64,000 nt of DNA from Acinetobacter qingfengensis (GTDB taxonomy: Bacteria; Pseudomonadota; Gammaproteobacteria; Pseudomonadales; Moraxellaceae), in NCBI RefSeq assembly GCF_008693185.1, contig NZ_VXKN01000003.1:245615-309614 (forward strand), read 5' to 3'. Position numbers and translations under genes: made by a program. Numbering within the stretch: the stretch's first letter is position 1; each line of letters begins with the position of its first letter. Shown here in pieces: positions 44,231 to 53,331 of the stretch. The notes beneath the pieces were generated by a model. That model saw only the letters and a program-made list of their open reading frames with translations. It was not told the DNA's origin and searched no databases.

Positions 44231-44995
44231 CTACAGTTTCGGCAATACAATCTCACGATTTGCATAACGTATTTGCTGAAACTCCAGACCATAAATTTGT
44301 GCGAGGAAATTCGTATCAATAGCATCATGCTGTTTAGCAGGTTGTGAGATGACAGACTGTTGATGCATAAAGAAAAACTCATCAGCATATAAAAATGCCA
44401 GATTAGGATCATGCATAATGGCAACAATGGTATACCCTTGTCTGGATAATGCCTGTAGCTTTGCCATCAAAAAATTCTGATAGTAAACATCCAGATGATT
44501 GGTGGGTTCATCAAGTAAAATCACCTTAGGATTTTGGGTCAAAATACGGGCAATGAGTACCAGTTGCCGTTCCCCACCCGACAATGTGGTGTAATCACGA
44601 TGCGCCAGATGCTGAATTTCCAATGTTGCCAATGCCTGATGAGCTGTAACTTTGTCCTGTATAGTTGGTGAAAAACCTGAAAAAGCAGCACGCCCAGTCA
44701 TCACCACATCCAGCACATTAAAATTAAAAATACTCTGATGACTTTGCGCCAAAAAACCCATCTGCTGTGCCCGCTGTCTGGATTTTAATTTTGTTAGTTC
44801 AACTTGATCAAAAGAAATTTGTCCGGACTGTAAGGGATAAATGCCTGCCAGCAAATTAAATAAAGTTGATTTTCCACTACCATTTCGCCCCAATAAAACA
44901 GAAAAACGTTGCGATGCAAAACACAGATTAACATCATCAAGAATTATACGTTGTCCATAACTGAAGCTTAACTTTCGAACGAAAATCTGACTCAT
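44231..44995 (-). CDS. Iron/B12/siderophore ABC importer, ATPase (FecE/BtuD type)
   Basis: This is the ATPase of the importer encoded with the next two genes. From the ATG at 44995 it has 254 residues. Walker A is GRNGSGKST at about 36-44, the signature is LSGGERQLVLIARIL, and Walker B is VILLDEPTNHLD followed by the HDP switch (IMHDPNLAFLYADE). Sequence character is that of FecE/FhuC/BtuD-type ATPases. I chose 44995 over a TTG start 15 bases upstream because of the ATG and the family N-terminus. The frame starts a few bases after the permease stop. Confidence 0.92.
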   Translation of the reverse strand: MSQIFVRKLSFSYGQRIILDDVNLCFASQRFSVLLGRNGSGKSTLFNLLAGIYPLQSGQISFDQVELTKLKSRQRAQQMGFLAQSHQSIFNFNVLDVVMTGRAAFSGFSPTIQDKVTAHQALATLEIQHLAHRDYTTLSGGERQLVLIARILTQNPKVILLDEPTNHLDVYYQNFLMAKLQALSRQGYTIVAIMHDPNLAFLYADEFFFMHQQSVISQPAKQHDAIDTNFLAQIYGLEFQQIRYANREIVLPKL

Positions 44996-45000
44996 GATGA

Positions 45001-46017
45001 CTATCCCCAATTCATCTTGTAACGGCGGATTAAATATAAAAATAAAGGCGCACCAAGTAACATGGTAAAAATACCAATTGGAATTTCAAAGCTAGAAAAA
45101 GATCGGGAAATATTATCAATCAGCAATAAAAAACTTCCACCTAAACAGATATTGGCCGGTACAGTTTTAACATTGTCCGGCCCAATCATCATACGCACGA
45201 TATGAGGTAAAAACAGTCCATACAAACTAATAATGCCAGCAACCGCAACAGAAGACGATGTGGCAAGTGTCACAGCAAAAATTAATAAAAACTGATCTTT
45301 TCTTGGATCAACACCAACTGCCTGTGCTTCCAATTGTCCCAAAGCCAACAAATTCATGCGCCATCTTAGTATATACATGATGAATAAAGACAAAATGATC
45401 GGAATACAGGCTTGCTGTACTTTTATCCAAGTCGCCTGATGTAAGTTGCCCATAGTCCACTGTACAATGGCCTGTAACTTATACGGATCACTTAGATATT
45501 GCACAATGCTTAAACCGGCAATAAACAATCCTGAAATAATCATGCCGGATAACAAAATCACCACAACAGAACTTTTTTCATAGCGTTGCTGAGCAAAACC
45601 ATAGGTCATGCACACAGCTAATATGCCAAATAAAAATGCCGAGATCTGTACAGGCAGCCAATGCGTGACCAATGCCAATGCTGCACCTAATGCTGCACCC
45701 GATGAAATTCCCAATACGTATGAATCCACCAATGGATTACGAAACAATGCCTGTAAGGTATTGCCTGATGATGCTAACGCAGCCCCAACCAAAAAAGTCA
45801 ACAAGACTCTTGGCATACGCACATTCAAGATAATATTTTGCATAATCAATATTTGATTATACATTTCTGCTGTTAGATTATGCGGAGGATTGATCCATGC
45901 CCAGATGGCCCAGATAAAATCCTGCATAGAAAATTGCTCGGCCGGGCCAAGCAACAACGAAAAAAATAGCAAAGGAACAGGAAGAACATAAATCAACGTT
46001 AAATGAAATCGCTGCAT
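45001..46017 (-). CDS. Iron/B12/siderophore ABC importer, permease (FecCD type)
   Basis: The 338-residue protein has the ten-helix FecCD architecture of type II importers. Typical segments are LNVRMPRVLLTFLVGAALASSGNTLQALFRNPLVDSY (in pieces), LGISSGAALGAALAL, GTMGNL-like QWTMGNLHQATW, and GIISLYGLFLPHIVRMMIGPDN near the coupling region. It acts as a homodimer in the inner membrane. It lies between the ATPase gene and the substrate-binding gene; the three form one operon. Confidence 0.93.
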   Translation of the reverse strand: MQRFHLTLIYVLPVPLLFFSLLLGPAEQFSMQDFIWAIWAWINPPHNLTAEMYNQILIMQNIILNVRMPRVLLTFLVGAALASSGNTLQALFRNPLVDSYVLGISSGAALGAALALVTHWLPVQISAFLFGILAVCMTYGFAQQRYEKSSVVVILLSGMIISGLFIAGLSIVQYLSDPYKLQAIVQWTMGNLHQATWIKVQQACIPIILSLFIMYILRWRMNLLALGQLEAQAVGVDPRKDQFLLIFAVTLATSSSVAVAGIISLYGLFLPHIVRMMIGPDNVKTVPANICLGGSFLLLIDNISRSFSSFEIPIGIFTMLLGAPLFLYLIRRYKMNWG

Positions 46018-46031
46018 AGAAACAGTGCGCC

Positions 46032-47060
46032 TTAATGAAGCTGCATAAGTTGGTTGGCTGCTGTCGCACCATAAAACATCGTAAGAATCCTATATTTATC
46101 TTGCGTTGCACGATATGCATCTGACGGATCAGGATAAATCCAATGATGCAATTGATTGGCAGCCAGCAAAATTTTAGGCGTATGTGGATTAAATAAAAAT
46201 CCCGGACTTAGTGTAAAGACTTTTTTGTCACGAACAGCTTTTAAAGTTTGTAATTCTGGGCGTTTCAACAATATTTGCGGATCAGAATTCCAAAGTAAGA
46301 TGATGTCCGGATCCCAGATCAGCAATCTTTCAGGATTGACACTGGGTTGATCAATTGAAGATTCTACAATATTTTTAGCCCCAGCCAATTGAATGACGGT
46401 ATTAGGCATCGAATTACGCCCTGAAGTTGAAAATATTCGTCCACCCGACCATGCATAATACACACGAAGCTGTTGTTGTACTGGTTTTAATTGTTGCTGA
46501 ATTGCCTGAATTTCGCGTTCAATAAACTGATTTAATTGTCTTGCACGATCTTGTGTACCCGTCAATTTGCCTAAATCTAGTAATTCCTGTTGTGTCTGTT
46601 GTAAATTTTCAGATTGTACTGGATAAACAGCAATATGCATTTGACGAAGTAATTCAATTAAATCTTGCTGTCCTGAACTGACAATAACCAAATCCGGTTG
46701 TAATGCCAAAACACTTTCAATATTGGTAGATGCTTCCCAATGACTTGGTGTAACGATTTGTTTTTTAGCAATTCTTTGATCCAGAATAGAATACGCTGCA
46801 TATAAATCTGGGGCTGTATAAATTTTGGATGGAATGCCAATCACTTGTTTTCCGGCACCTAGCATATATAAATCATCCAGACTGGCTTCAAATAAACACA
46901 CTATTCGCTGCGTTGGTTGCTGAAGCTTTATCAACTGTCCATCTGACGTTGTCACTGTGATCATATCCATTGATGTTGCTTGTTGCTGGGATGACGGCTG
47001 ACAACCATAACTACACACCATCAATACCAGCACAGCAGCTAAATAAAAATTTCTGATCAA
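46032..47060 (-). CDS. Iron/B12/siderophore ABC importer, substrate-binding lipoprotein (FecB/BtuF type)
   Basis: The product has a lipoprotein signal (VCSYGCQPS) and a periplasmic-binding-protein fold of class III (TQRIVCLFEASLDDLYMLGAG; EPDLVIVSSGQQ-like LQPDLVIVSSGQQ; RIFSTSGRNSMPNTVIQLAGAKNI). I choose the TTG at 47060, preceded by GGGGA; a TTG at 47075 is also possible, and there is no ATG in place. This start overlaps by two bases the TGA of a short hydrophobic frame upstream (see findings). Substrate cannot be decided; no cobalamin riboswitch is visible, so an iron chelate is as likely as B12. Confidence 0.87.
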   Translation of the reverse strand: MIRNFYLAAVLVLMVCSYGCQPSSQQQATSMDMITVTTSDGQLIKLQQPTQRIVCLFEASLDDLYMLGAGKQVIGIPSKIYTAPDLYAAYSILDQRIAKKQIVTPSHWEASTNIESVLALQPDLVIVSSGQQDLIELLRQMHIAVYPVQSENLQQTQQELLDLGKLTGTQDRARQLNQFIEREIQAIQQQLKPVQQQLRVYYAWSGGRIFSTSGRNSMPNTVIQLAGAKNIVESSIDQPSVNPERLLIWDPDIILLWNSDPQILLKRPELQTLKAVRDKKVFTLSPGFLFNPHTPKILLAANQLHHWIYPDPSDAYRATQDKYRILTMFYGATAANQLMQLH

Positions 47061-47272
47061 CAGGACATTCCCCAAATCAACATAACAGCCATCGCAAGCA
47101 AATTTGCTATTATTGCCAGAATAATCAATTTCAACAATTGTTTTTTAAGCTGATCAACAACTCAATATACGCTAACCCAGTACACAAAAGCATGGATACG
47201 AACTTAATGGTATTTTAATTATGAGAAATAATGATTAAACATTTTTTTATACGAAACTTTATACAAACCAAG

Positions 47273-47325
47273 TTATGACAACAGCCATTATGTACTGTCC
47301 TATGGCATAATGGCTGTTGTCATAA
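47273..47325. repeat. Perfect 20-bp inverted repeat
   Basis: Left arm 47273-47292 and right arm 47306-47325 are exact reverse complements (TTATGACAACAGCCATTATG), separated by 13 bases. No T tract follows on either strand, so it is not an intrinsic terminator. It lies between the divergent ABC importer operon and the GNAT gene. Confidence 0.9.
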
Positions 47326-47354
47326 AATGTTACTTTGTTGATTTCTTCTATACC

Positions 47355-47897
47355 ATGACCTCTACACTTATTCGTAACTCAACCGACAGTACCTTTCAAA
47401 TCTACCGTTTGATGCGACAACATCAAGCAGAGTTTTCCACAATTGTCGAGTATCTAGGCAGTTGCCGAAAAAAAATATTCCCTTTTATTCAACAAGATGA
47501 ATTACCACAGGATTTAATTAATTTTCAACAAGTCTATGTTGATGATCCTTTAGGTTGCCTGATTTGTGTAAAACAACAGCATAAAATCGTTGCAGTGATC
47601 GGCTTTCGTGCTTATGACCAACGCTTTAGTCATTTAAACTTACCAGAAAAAAATGTGGTCGAAGTGGTACGTTTGTATGTTGAACCAGCGTACCGCCGAA
47701 CAGGAATTGCCAGCGTTTTGGTTGAATACATCAAAACCCATGCTATTGCGCAAAATGTACAAACTTTATATTTACATACTCATCCATTTTTACTGGGCGC
47801 AGTCGAATTCTGGCAATACCATCATTTCCAAATGATGACACAGGATCATCATGACCCTGTGTGGCAAACCATTCATATGCAATATCAATTGATATGA
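47355..47897 (+). CDS. GNAT-family N-acetyltransferase
   Basis: The 180-residue protein has the GNAT core. A beta4/acetyl-CoA segment VVEVVRLYVEPAYRRTGIASVLVEYIK carries the pyrophosphate-binding R-R-T-G-I-A, and a C-terminal QTLYLHTHPFLLGAVEFWQYHHF follows the usual end of the fold. The substrate is unknown. The start at 47355 (MTSTLIRNS) is preferred, though no clear ribosome-binding site precedes it; an in-frame ATG at 47310 lies within the right arm of the inverted repeat. It is divergent from the ABC importer. Confidence 0.83.
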   Translation: MTSTLIRNSTDSTFQIYRLMRQHQAEFSTIVEYLGSCRKKIFPFIQQDELPQDLINFQQVYVDDPLGCLICVKQQHKIVAVIGFRAYDQRFSHLNLPEKNVVEVVRLYVEPAYRRTGIASVLVEYIKTHAIAQNVQTLYLHTHPFLLGAVEFWQYHHFQMMTQDHHDPVWQTIHMQYQLI

Positions 47898-47961
47898 ATA
47901 CCTATGACCGTTTGACCTTTCTCAATAATTTGTTAGAACCCTGTATTGGAAGAAATTTAAA

Positions 47962-48210
47962 TTACAACGCAAGATTTTTCTGCATTGTCATTAAAAAGTC
48001 ATTATTAATGGGGTATTTTGAGGCATCACCAATGACTGTATTGGTTTTACAATAAGGGCAAACTGCGGTTTTACCCTGATCAGACCATTCGTGTACTTCA
48101 TTAGGACTGAAAATTTTTAAACATTTAAAACAGCCACAAGAGCGGCTTGCCAGTAGTTCAATGCGATGAAACGCAGAGTGTTTAATCACTTTTTTGAAGT
48201 TGAGAGACAT
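47962..48210 (-). CDS. Small zinc-ribbon-like protein
   Basis: The 82-residue soluble protein contains four cysteines arranged as SCGCFKC... and CPYC, suggesting a zinc ribbon. The sequence resembles a small conserved 'cytoplasmic protein' found in many proteobacteria (SCGCFKCLKIFSPNEV, then WSDQGKTAVCPYC and VIGDASKYPI). Function is unknown. It is convergent with the GNAT gene and divergent from rdgB. Confidence 0.72.
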   Translation of the reverse strand: MSLNFKKVIKHSAFHRIELLASRSCGCFKCLKIFSPNEVHEWSDQGKTAVCPYCKTNTVIGDASKYPINNDFLMTMQKNLAL

Positions 48211-48481
48211 GTGAGATTACCTCTTCTTTTACCATAGTCCGTCATATTTATACATCGCAGCAATAGTCATAAAAGAACCATTTAAAAGCGATAATCTCTA
48301 GACTAATTTTGATTTATCATTGCTGTAAAGACCCATAGTTCATCATACTGTTTCAAGACATTTCTATATCTGCTTCCATGAGAAAAATCAACAAATTAAC
48401 AATATTGTGCTTTTGCAAAGCCTTTACTTCTTTTTGTAAAATCGTTTTACTAAGGTTATTTCAGACAAAAGGAACATAAAA

Positions 48482-49102
48482 ATGGCAAATTCAACCTTCT
48501 GCCTAGACTCGGAATTGGTATTAGCAAGCAACAATAAAGGAAAAATTGCTGAGTTCGAGTTACTTTTCTCAGAGTTGAATTTAAATACGACAATTATTCC
48601 GCAGGGACAACTGCATATTGAAGACGCTATTGAAGATGGATTAAGTTTTGTTGAAAATGCAATTATCAAGGCGCGTCACGCAGCCAAACTTTCTGGTCGA
48701 CCTGCTATTGCGGATGATTCCGGCCTCGTTGTACCCATACTAAATGGTGCGCCAGGCATTTATTCTGCCCGATATGCAGGTGAACATGGCGACGATAATG
48801 CAAATAATGCAAAACTATTACAGGATTTACAGCCATATCGACAATCAGAGCAACCCATCAAAGCGATGTTTGTTTGCGTATTAGCTCTGGTACGCCATGC
48901 AGAAGATCCTTTACCTATAATTTGTGAGGGCATCTGGGAAGGTGAAATTTTAGAGCAGGCGCGTGGTGAGCATGGTTTTGGCTATGATCCATTATTCTGG
49001 TTAGCGGATTTATCTTGTTCTAGTGCGGAACTACCTAAACAGGAAAAAAATAAAATCAGCCATCGTGGTCAAGCCATGCAAAAATTTCGTAATTTATTAT
49101 AA
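48482..49102 (+). CDS. rdgB: dITP/XTP pyrophosphatase RdgB
   Basis: RdgB hydrolyses dITP, dXTP and XTP to their monophosphates, keeping deaminated purines out of DNA. The 206-residue protein has the Ham1/RdgB signatures: LVLASNNKGKIAEFELLF at the N-terminus, SFVENAIIKARHAA, ADDSGLVVPILNGAPGIYSARYAG, and GHGFGYDPLF-like EHGFGYDPLFWL, ending SHRGQAMQKFRNLL. The ATG at 48482 has GGAAC upstream. It is followed by a strong bidirectional terminator shared with mdh. Confidence 0.95.
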   Translation: MANSTFCLDSELVLASNNKGKIAEFELLFSELNLNTTIIPQGQLHIEDAIEDGLSFVENAIIKARHAAKLSGRPAIADDSGLVVPILNGAPGIYSARYAGEHGDDNANNAKLLQDLQPYRQSEQPIKAMFVCVLALVRHAEDPLPIICEGIWEGEILEQARGEHGFGYDPLFWLADLSCSSAELPKQEKNKISHRGQAMQKFRNLL

Positions 49103-49117
49103 TTTTAATCATTGATG

Positions 49118-49150
49118 AAAAAACACCGTAACTGAATTACGGTGTTTTTT
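49118..49150. terminator. Bidirectional terminator between rdgB and mdh
   Basis: A nine-pair stem (ACACCGTAA / TTACGGTGT, five-base loop) is extended by A runs on the left and T runs on the right, so it works in both directions for these convergent genes. Confidence 0.9.
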
Positions 49151-49168
49151 GTCACTTATTTTCAAAAA

Positions 49169-50155
49169 TTATTTGAATAAATGATCAATTGCAGCACGTT
49201 CTTCTTCTAATTCATTTAGTGTGATATTGATATGTTCACGGCTAAATTCATCAATTCCCAAACCTTCTACACGTTTGTATTCACCATTTTCTGTGGTTAC
49301 AGGGAAACCGAAAATAATGCCTTCTGGAATACCATAAGAACCATCAGATGGGATACCCATTGTTACCCATTCGCCATTGGTACCCAACGCCCAATCACGC
49401 ATGTGATCAATCGCTGCATTTGCCGCAGATGCTGCACTTGATAAACCACGTGCTTCAATAATTGCTGCACCACGTTTACCCACAGTTGGCAGAAATACAT
49501 TTCTGTTCCATTCCTGATCATTGATCAAGTCTTTTACATTTTCGCCATTAATCGTTGCAAAACGATAGTCTGCATACATTGTAGGAGAGTGGTTACCCCA
49601 TACAGTTAATTTCTTAATATCTTTAACAGCTTTACCTGTTTTTTTAGCGATCTGTGTCAATGCACGGTTATGATCCAGACGTAACATTGCAGTGAAGTTT
49701 TTCGCTGGAAGATCTGGTGCAGATTTCATTGCGATATATGCATTGGTATTCGCTGGGTTACCTACAACCAATACTTTGACATCACGGCTAGCAACATCAT
49801 TTAATGCTTTACCTTGTACTGTAAAGATTTTTGCATTTTCTTGTAGTAGGTCAGCACGTTCCATACCTGGCCCACGTGGACGCGCACCAACTAATAATGC
49901 GTAATCAGCATCTTTGAATGCAACATTCGGATCATCTGTACCGATCACATCAGCAAGTAATGGGAATGCGCAATCATCTAATTCCATAATAACGCCTTTA
50001 AGCGCTTGTTGAGCTTTCTCAACTGGAATTTCAAGCAATTGTAAAATAACTGGTTGATCCTTCCCTAGCATTTCGCCGCTTGCAATACGGAATAATAAGC
50101 TATAACCAATTTGACCAGCAGCGCCTGTAACGGCAACACGAACGGGTTGCTTCAT
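49169..50155 (-). CDS. mdh: Malate dehydrogenase
   Basis: This NAD-dependent enzyme oxidises malate to oxaloacetate in the TCA cycle. From the ATG at 50155 (MKQPVRVAV) it has 328 residues. The Rossmann loop is [17 protein letters not shown], substrate arginines lie in [15 protein letters not shown], and catalytic Asp/His occur in [10 protein letters not shown] and [11 protein letters not shown]. This is the cytosolic-type Mdh related to eukaryotic cytosolic and Thermus enzymes, usual for Acinetobacter and Pseudomonas relatives. It is a single-gene unit ending at the shared terminator. Confidence 0.96.
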   Translation of the reverse strand: MKQPVRVAVTGAAGQIGYSLLFRIASGEMLGKDQPVILQLLEIPVEKAQQALKGVIMELDDCAFPLLADVIGTDDPNVAFKDADYALLVGARPRGPGMERADLLQENAKIFTVQGKALNDVASRDVKVLVVGNPANTNAYIAMKSAPDLPAKNFTAMLRLDHNRALTQIAKKTGKAVKDIKKLTVWGNHSPTMYADYRFATINGENVKDLINDQEWNRNVFLPTVGKRGAAIIEARGLSSAASAANAAIDHMRDWALGTNGEWVTMGIPSDGSYGIPEGIIFGFPVTTENGEYKRVEGLGIDEFSREHINITLNELEEERAAIDHLFK

Positions 50156-50433
50156 GTAATTATCTCCAATTGAGAGTTTCGTCCACACTGATTAAGATTT
50201 TTTGCTGTCTTAATCTGTTTTTATATAAACGGCAAAGATTGTACTCCATTCAAATGCAGCTTGCATCTAAAAGACAATGATTTGCAACAAAAGTCGAAGA
50301 AAGTTTTTTTCTAGAGATAAAATTCAAAACAACGTTAAAATTAAAAAAGTCATGCAAGAAAAAAATAAATAGAACTAACAATAGGATAAATAAAGCTATT
50401 TCCAGCACATGGTGCCAGACATACCATATCAAA

Positions 50434-51081
50434 CTAGTATGAACCCTGAATGGTCATCTGGTTTGCACAAGTTTGTACTTGTTCAATATGACAGGCTTGA
50501 TAACGACCATTGCTTTGATAACAAACCTGTATTCTGGTCAGCAAACTACTTCCCTGACTATTATTACAGGCCAATTGAATTGCAGCAGGCGATAAACCTG
50601 AGTTTAATTGTACAAAGCGCTGTTTTAAATGATCCCGATTTACGGAAATACTGGTTGGAGTTGTCACTTCGGCAGGCATATTGAGTTTATCTGCTAGATT
50701 GACCATTAAACGGAAATATTGTGTTGCGTTCATGGAAACACATCCACCCACAGAACGCCACAATCGGGCCTGTGTATTTTCATCGGGCATAATGCGCATT
50801 AACAGACGTTTTTGTACCGGAGATAATACTGCTGTACTAGATGTTGCACATGACCTGCTATTGACACCTTCAGGCATAAGTCCGGATACCGTTAAGGCAT
50901 AACCTTCCAGACACTGACGGCTACGTTTTTGTGATGCATCTATTTTACAAATGGCAGGTGTAAGGTTAATTTGCAGAACAAAACCAGTTGGCGCAGCATA
51001 GACATGCCGTATACTCAAAACGAATAATACGGCGAATGGTAAGCTTTTTAGCAGTGGGATTAGCCAAAGTTTCTGCATCAT
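50434..51081 (-). CDS. RNase T2-family protein lacking both catalytic histidines
   Basis: The 215-residue protein has a signal peptide (cleavage near VYAAP, residue 30) and lines up with periplasmic RNase I/T2. LTVSGLMP at 63-70 corresponds to the CAS-I motif L-T-x-H-G-L-W-P, LWRSVGGC at 107-114 to the CAS-II motif W-x-K-H-G-x-C, and IQLACNN plus LTRIQVCY to later strands. The CAS-I His is Ser66, and the CAS-II Lys-His pair is Ser110-Val111. It should therefore be folded and disulfide-bonded (seven or more cysteines) but inactive as a ribonuclease. Database labels of 'ribonuclease' would be misleading. It lies just after the lytic transglycosylase gene on the same strand. Confidence 0.8.
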   Translation of the reverse strand: MMQKLWLIPLLKSLPFAVLFVLSIRHVYAAPTGFVLQINLTPAICKIDASQKRSRQCLEGYALTVSGLMPEGVNSRSCATSSTAVLSPVQKRLLMRIMPDENTQARLWRSVGGCVSMNATQYFRLMVNLADKLNMPAEVTTPTSISVNRDHLKQRFVQLNSGLSPAAIQLACNNSQGSSLLTRIQVCYQSNGRYQACHIEQVQTCANQMTIQGSY

Positions 51082-51108
51082 GAATTACTACACCTAAACA
51101 GAGTCCGC

Positions 51109-53097
51109 CTAATATTGTTGTGGAACCGCATACATAAACCGATGAATTGCCTGTGATCCCTGTCCCAGAACCACACCATAATGTACTGCATTAGTCAGTA
51201 CATGCTTGACATAATCTCTGGTTTCCAGAATTGGAATCGACTCAGTATACTGATCAGCCTCTATTTGGCGACCTGCCGGTTGCCAACGTTTTGCACGATT
51301 CGGGCCAGCGTTGTATCCTGCTGTTGCCAGAACAGGGTGTCCACTAAGTTGTCCTTGAATCATTCCAAGATAATACGTCCCATATCTTACATTGGTATTG
51401 ATATTACTTAATGCTGCCGAGCTATAGCGCTCTCCCAATTGTCGAGCAATTAATTGAGCAGTTCCCGGCATGACCTGCATTAAGCCACCCGCTCCTACAC
51501 CTGAACGTGCTGTGGTATTAAAACGACTTTCCTGACGCATCAGACCATAGGCCCATGCCGGATTAATATTGGCAGACTGACTATGCGATACCACATAATT
51601 TTTGTAAGGTGTCGGATAACGTAACTCATAATTATGTTTGGATACTGTACGATCCGCAGCATAAATAGCACGATCATACCAACCCATATCCATTGCACGT
51701 TTTGCCGCAGCCAGAATTAGTCCATCATCTTTTTTCAGATAAGCCTGACGTACTGCCCAATTCCATTCACGATTGGTATAGTTTGCTGGCGCACTAATAT
51801 TGTATAAAGCAAATGCTCTGCGAAAATGTATATCCTGACTTAAACGTGCAAAATCCTGACCCGTTGGCTGATAGTTTTTTGGAAATTCAGAATAACCTTC
51901 CTTTAAACGGGTTCTTGCCAATAGACCATGATAATCATCTGATTCAGCAAGTTTTTTATACATTGATTGTGCGGTACGCTTACTACTATTATCGCCACGC
52001 TGTTCAAGTGCCCTTGCTAACCAATACTGCCAACGATCTTCCTGCTGCTGTTTCATTGACATGCTATTAATCGCACGAATCAAACTTTCCCACTGACTAA
52101 ACCGGATCGATTGTCGTGCATAAATTTCAGCTTCTTCTGGGCTAAAGGGATAACCATAACTTTTATCAAATAATTGCGGTAACACTGCATTAAAATCATT
52201 TTTTAATACATTGGTTCCGCCGATATATGCAACTGTGCGGTATAAATATTTCTGTACCGAATCAGGTACGCCCTGCGCAGTAGTATCCATTACAGAAATT
52301 GCAGCATTCAGATTAGTACTGGCCAATCGTCCCAGCGCAAAAATCAAATAGGCATAATCCTGAGAAGTGCTTTTAGGTGCATTCCATAAATATGCCTGTG
52401 GATTCGCCTGAATACTGTTGAGTTGAGTTAATGATAATGGCATACCGATGGCAGCTGCGGTCGAAAAGGCCTGTCCTGTCTGACCCGAACGTAACAAGGC
52501 AAATAAGCGTTGTTCTTTATCTTGCTGAGAAATCAATGGACTGCTCATCATCTGTCGAGCCAATCCTGTACAAGAATCTGGCTGTGTATCAGTCTTTAAC
52601 CAGACATCATCCTTATATTCCGCAATTGCAAGACTATCCCCTGTATTTGCCCGAACCTGACCAATAGCGCAATTTTCTTCCTGATCTGGATTACTGACAT
52701 AGGATAAAACCTGTTTAGCGCTAGCAAAATCACCTGATTTGACCTTAGCTTCGATATAATCGGCAGATAATTTTTCGGCCATTGCCGAGTTAGGATAAGT
52801 ACGATCAAATGCAATGATATTGGCTGCTGGCTGGTATTCCAGATTGGCATTTAACTTCCAGTAATCTGGATAATATTGTAATACGCTATCTTGCATATTG
52901 TATTTATACTGATCCATCAATGCCGCATTACCACCACTACTGACACGATAAGCATCATTAAATACTTCATCCGCAGTAAAACCATATTGCGCGATCCCCA
53001 TCTGACTACAAACCAGAATCAGGGCCTTGACTGAAAAACGCAACGATGTTGTCCGTTTGAACTTTTGCTGTACGATATGGAGCCTGATGGGCAACAT
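51109..53097 (-). CDS. Soluble lytic murein transglycosylase (Slt-like)
   Basis: The 662-residue protein has a signal-type N-terminus, a long helical superhelical U-domain with TPR-like repeats, and a C-terminal SLT goose-lysozyme-like domain. The catalytic Glu523 lies in YGLMRQESRFN, followed by GAGGLMQVMPGTAQLIA and LATAGYNAGPNRAKRW. It cleaves peptidoglycan glycan strands to 1,6-anhydromuropeptides in the periplasm. The start is uncertain because the hydrophobic signal begins only around residue 22. The RNase T2-like gene follows 27 bp downstream and is probably co-transcribed. Confidence 0.92.
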   Translation of the reverse strand: MLPIRLHIVQQKFKRTTSLRFSVKALILVCSQMGIAQYGFTADEVFNDAYRVSSGGNAALMDQYKYNMQDSVLQYYPDYWKLNANLEYQPAANIIAFDRTYPNSAMAEKLSADYIEAKVKSGDFASAKQVLSYVSNPDQEENCAIGQVRANTGDSLAIAEYKDDVWLKTDTQPDSCTGLARQMMSSPLISQQDKEQRLFALLRSGQTGQAFSTAAAIGMPLSLTQLNSIQANPQAYLWNAPKSTSQDYAYLIFALGRLASTNLNAAISVMDTTAQGVPDSVQKYLYRTVAYIGGTNVLKNDFNAVLPQLFDKSYGYPFSPEEAEIYARQSIRFSQWESLIRAINSMSMKQQQEDRWQYWLARALEQRGDNSSKRTAQSMYKKLAESDDYHGLLARTRLKEGYSEFPKNYQPTGQDFARLSQDIHFRRAFALYNISAPANYTNREWNWAVRQAYLKKDDGLILAAAKRAMDMGWYDRAIYAADRTVSKHNYELRYPTPYKNYVVSHSQSANINPAWAYGLMRQESRFNTTARSGVGAGGLMQVMPGTAQLIARQLGERYSSAALSNINTNVRYGTYYLGMIQGQLSGHPVLATAGYNAGPNRAKRWQPAGRQIEADQYTESIPILETRDYVKHVLTNAVHYGVVLGQGSQAIHRFMYAVPQQY

Positions 53098-53331
53098 GCG
53101 CAGTGTCCTTAAACCAAATAACCGTATGAAATTCTAATAAAGATTTTTGAGAATGATGTGCATTTTAAACAGCTTATATTTTTTTTTATGTAGTGTTATG
53201 TAAAATCCAAGTCAAATCCATAACACTTCGCTATTTTTGCAATTTTTATTGCCTGAATAAAGCGATAAAATGCTAAAATATGCGACTTTTATTTTCCCCT
53301 TGCCACTTAGCAACATTGCTCAGGAGCCTAC

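Noticed and set aside
47273..47325. XerC/XerD (pdif-like) recombination site
   Set aside because: The arms begin TTATGACA, but the 11-bp XerC/XerD motifs and 6-bp spacer are absent; the spacer is 13 bp and the arms are 20 bp.
47061..47354. Cobalamin riboswitch upstream of the FecBCD/BtuCDF-type operon
   Set aside because: No B12-box-like GCCACTG or the long conserved core is visible on the minus strand.
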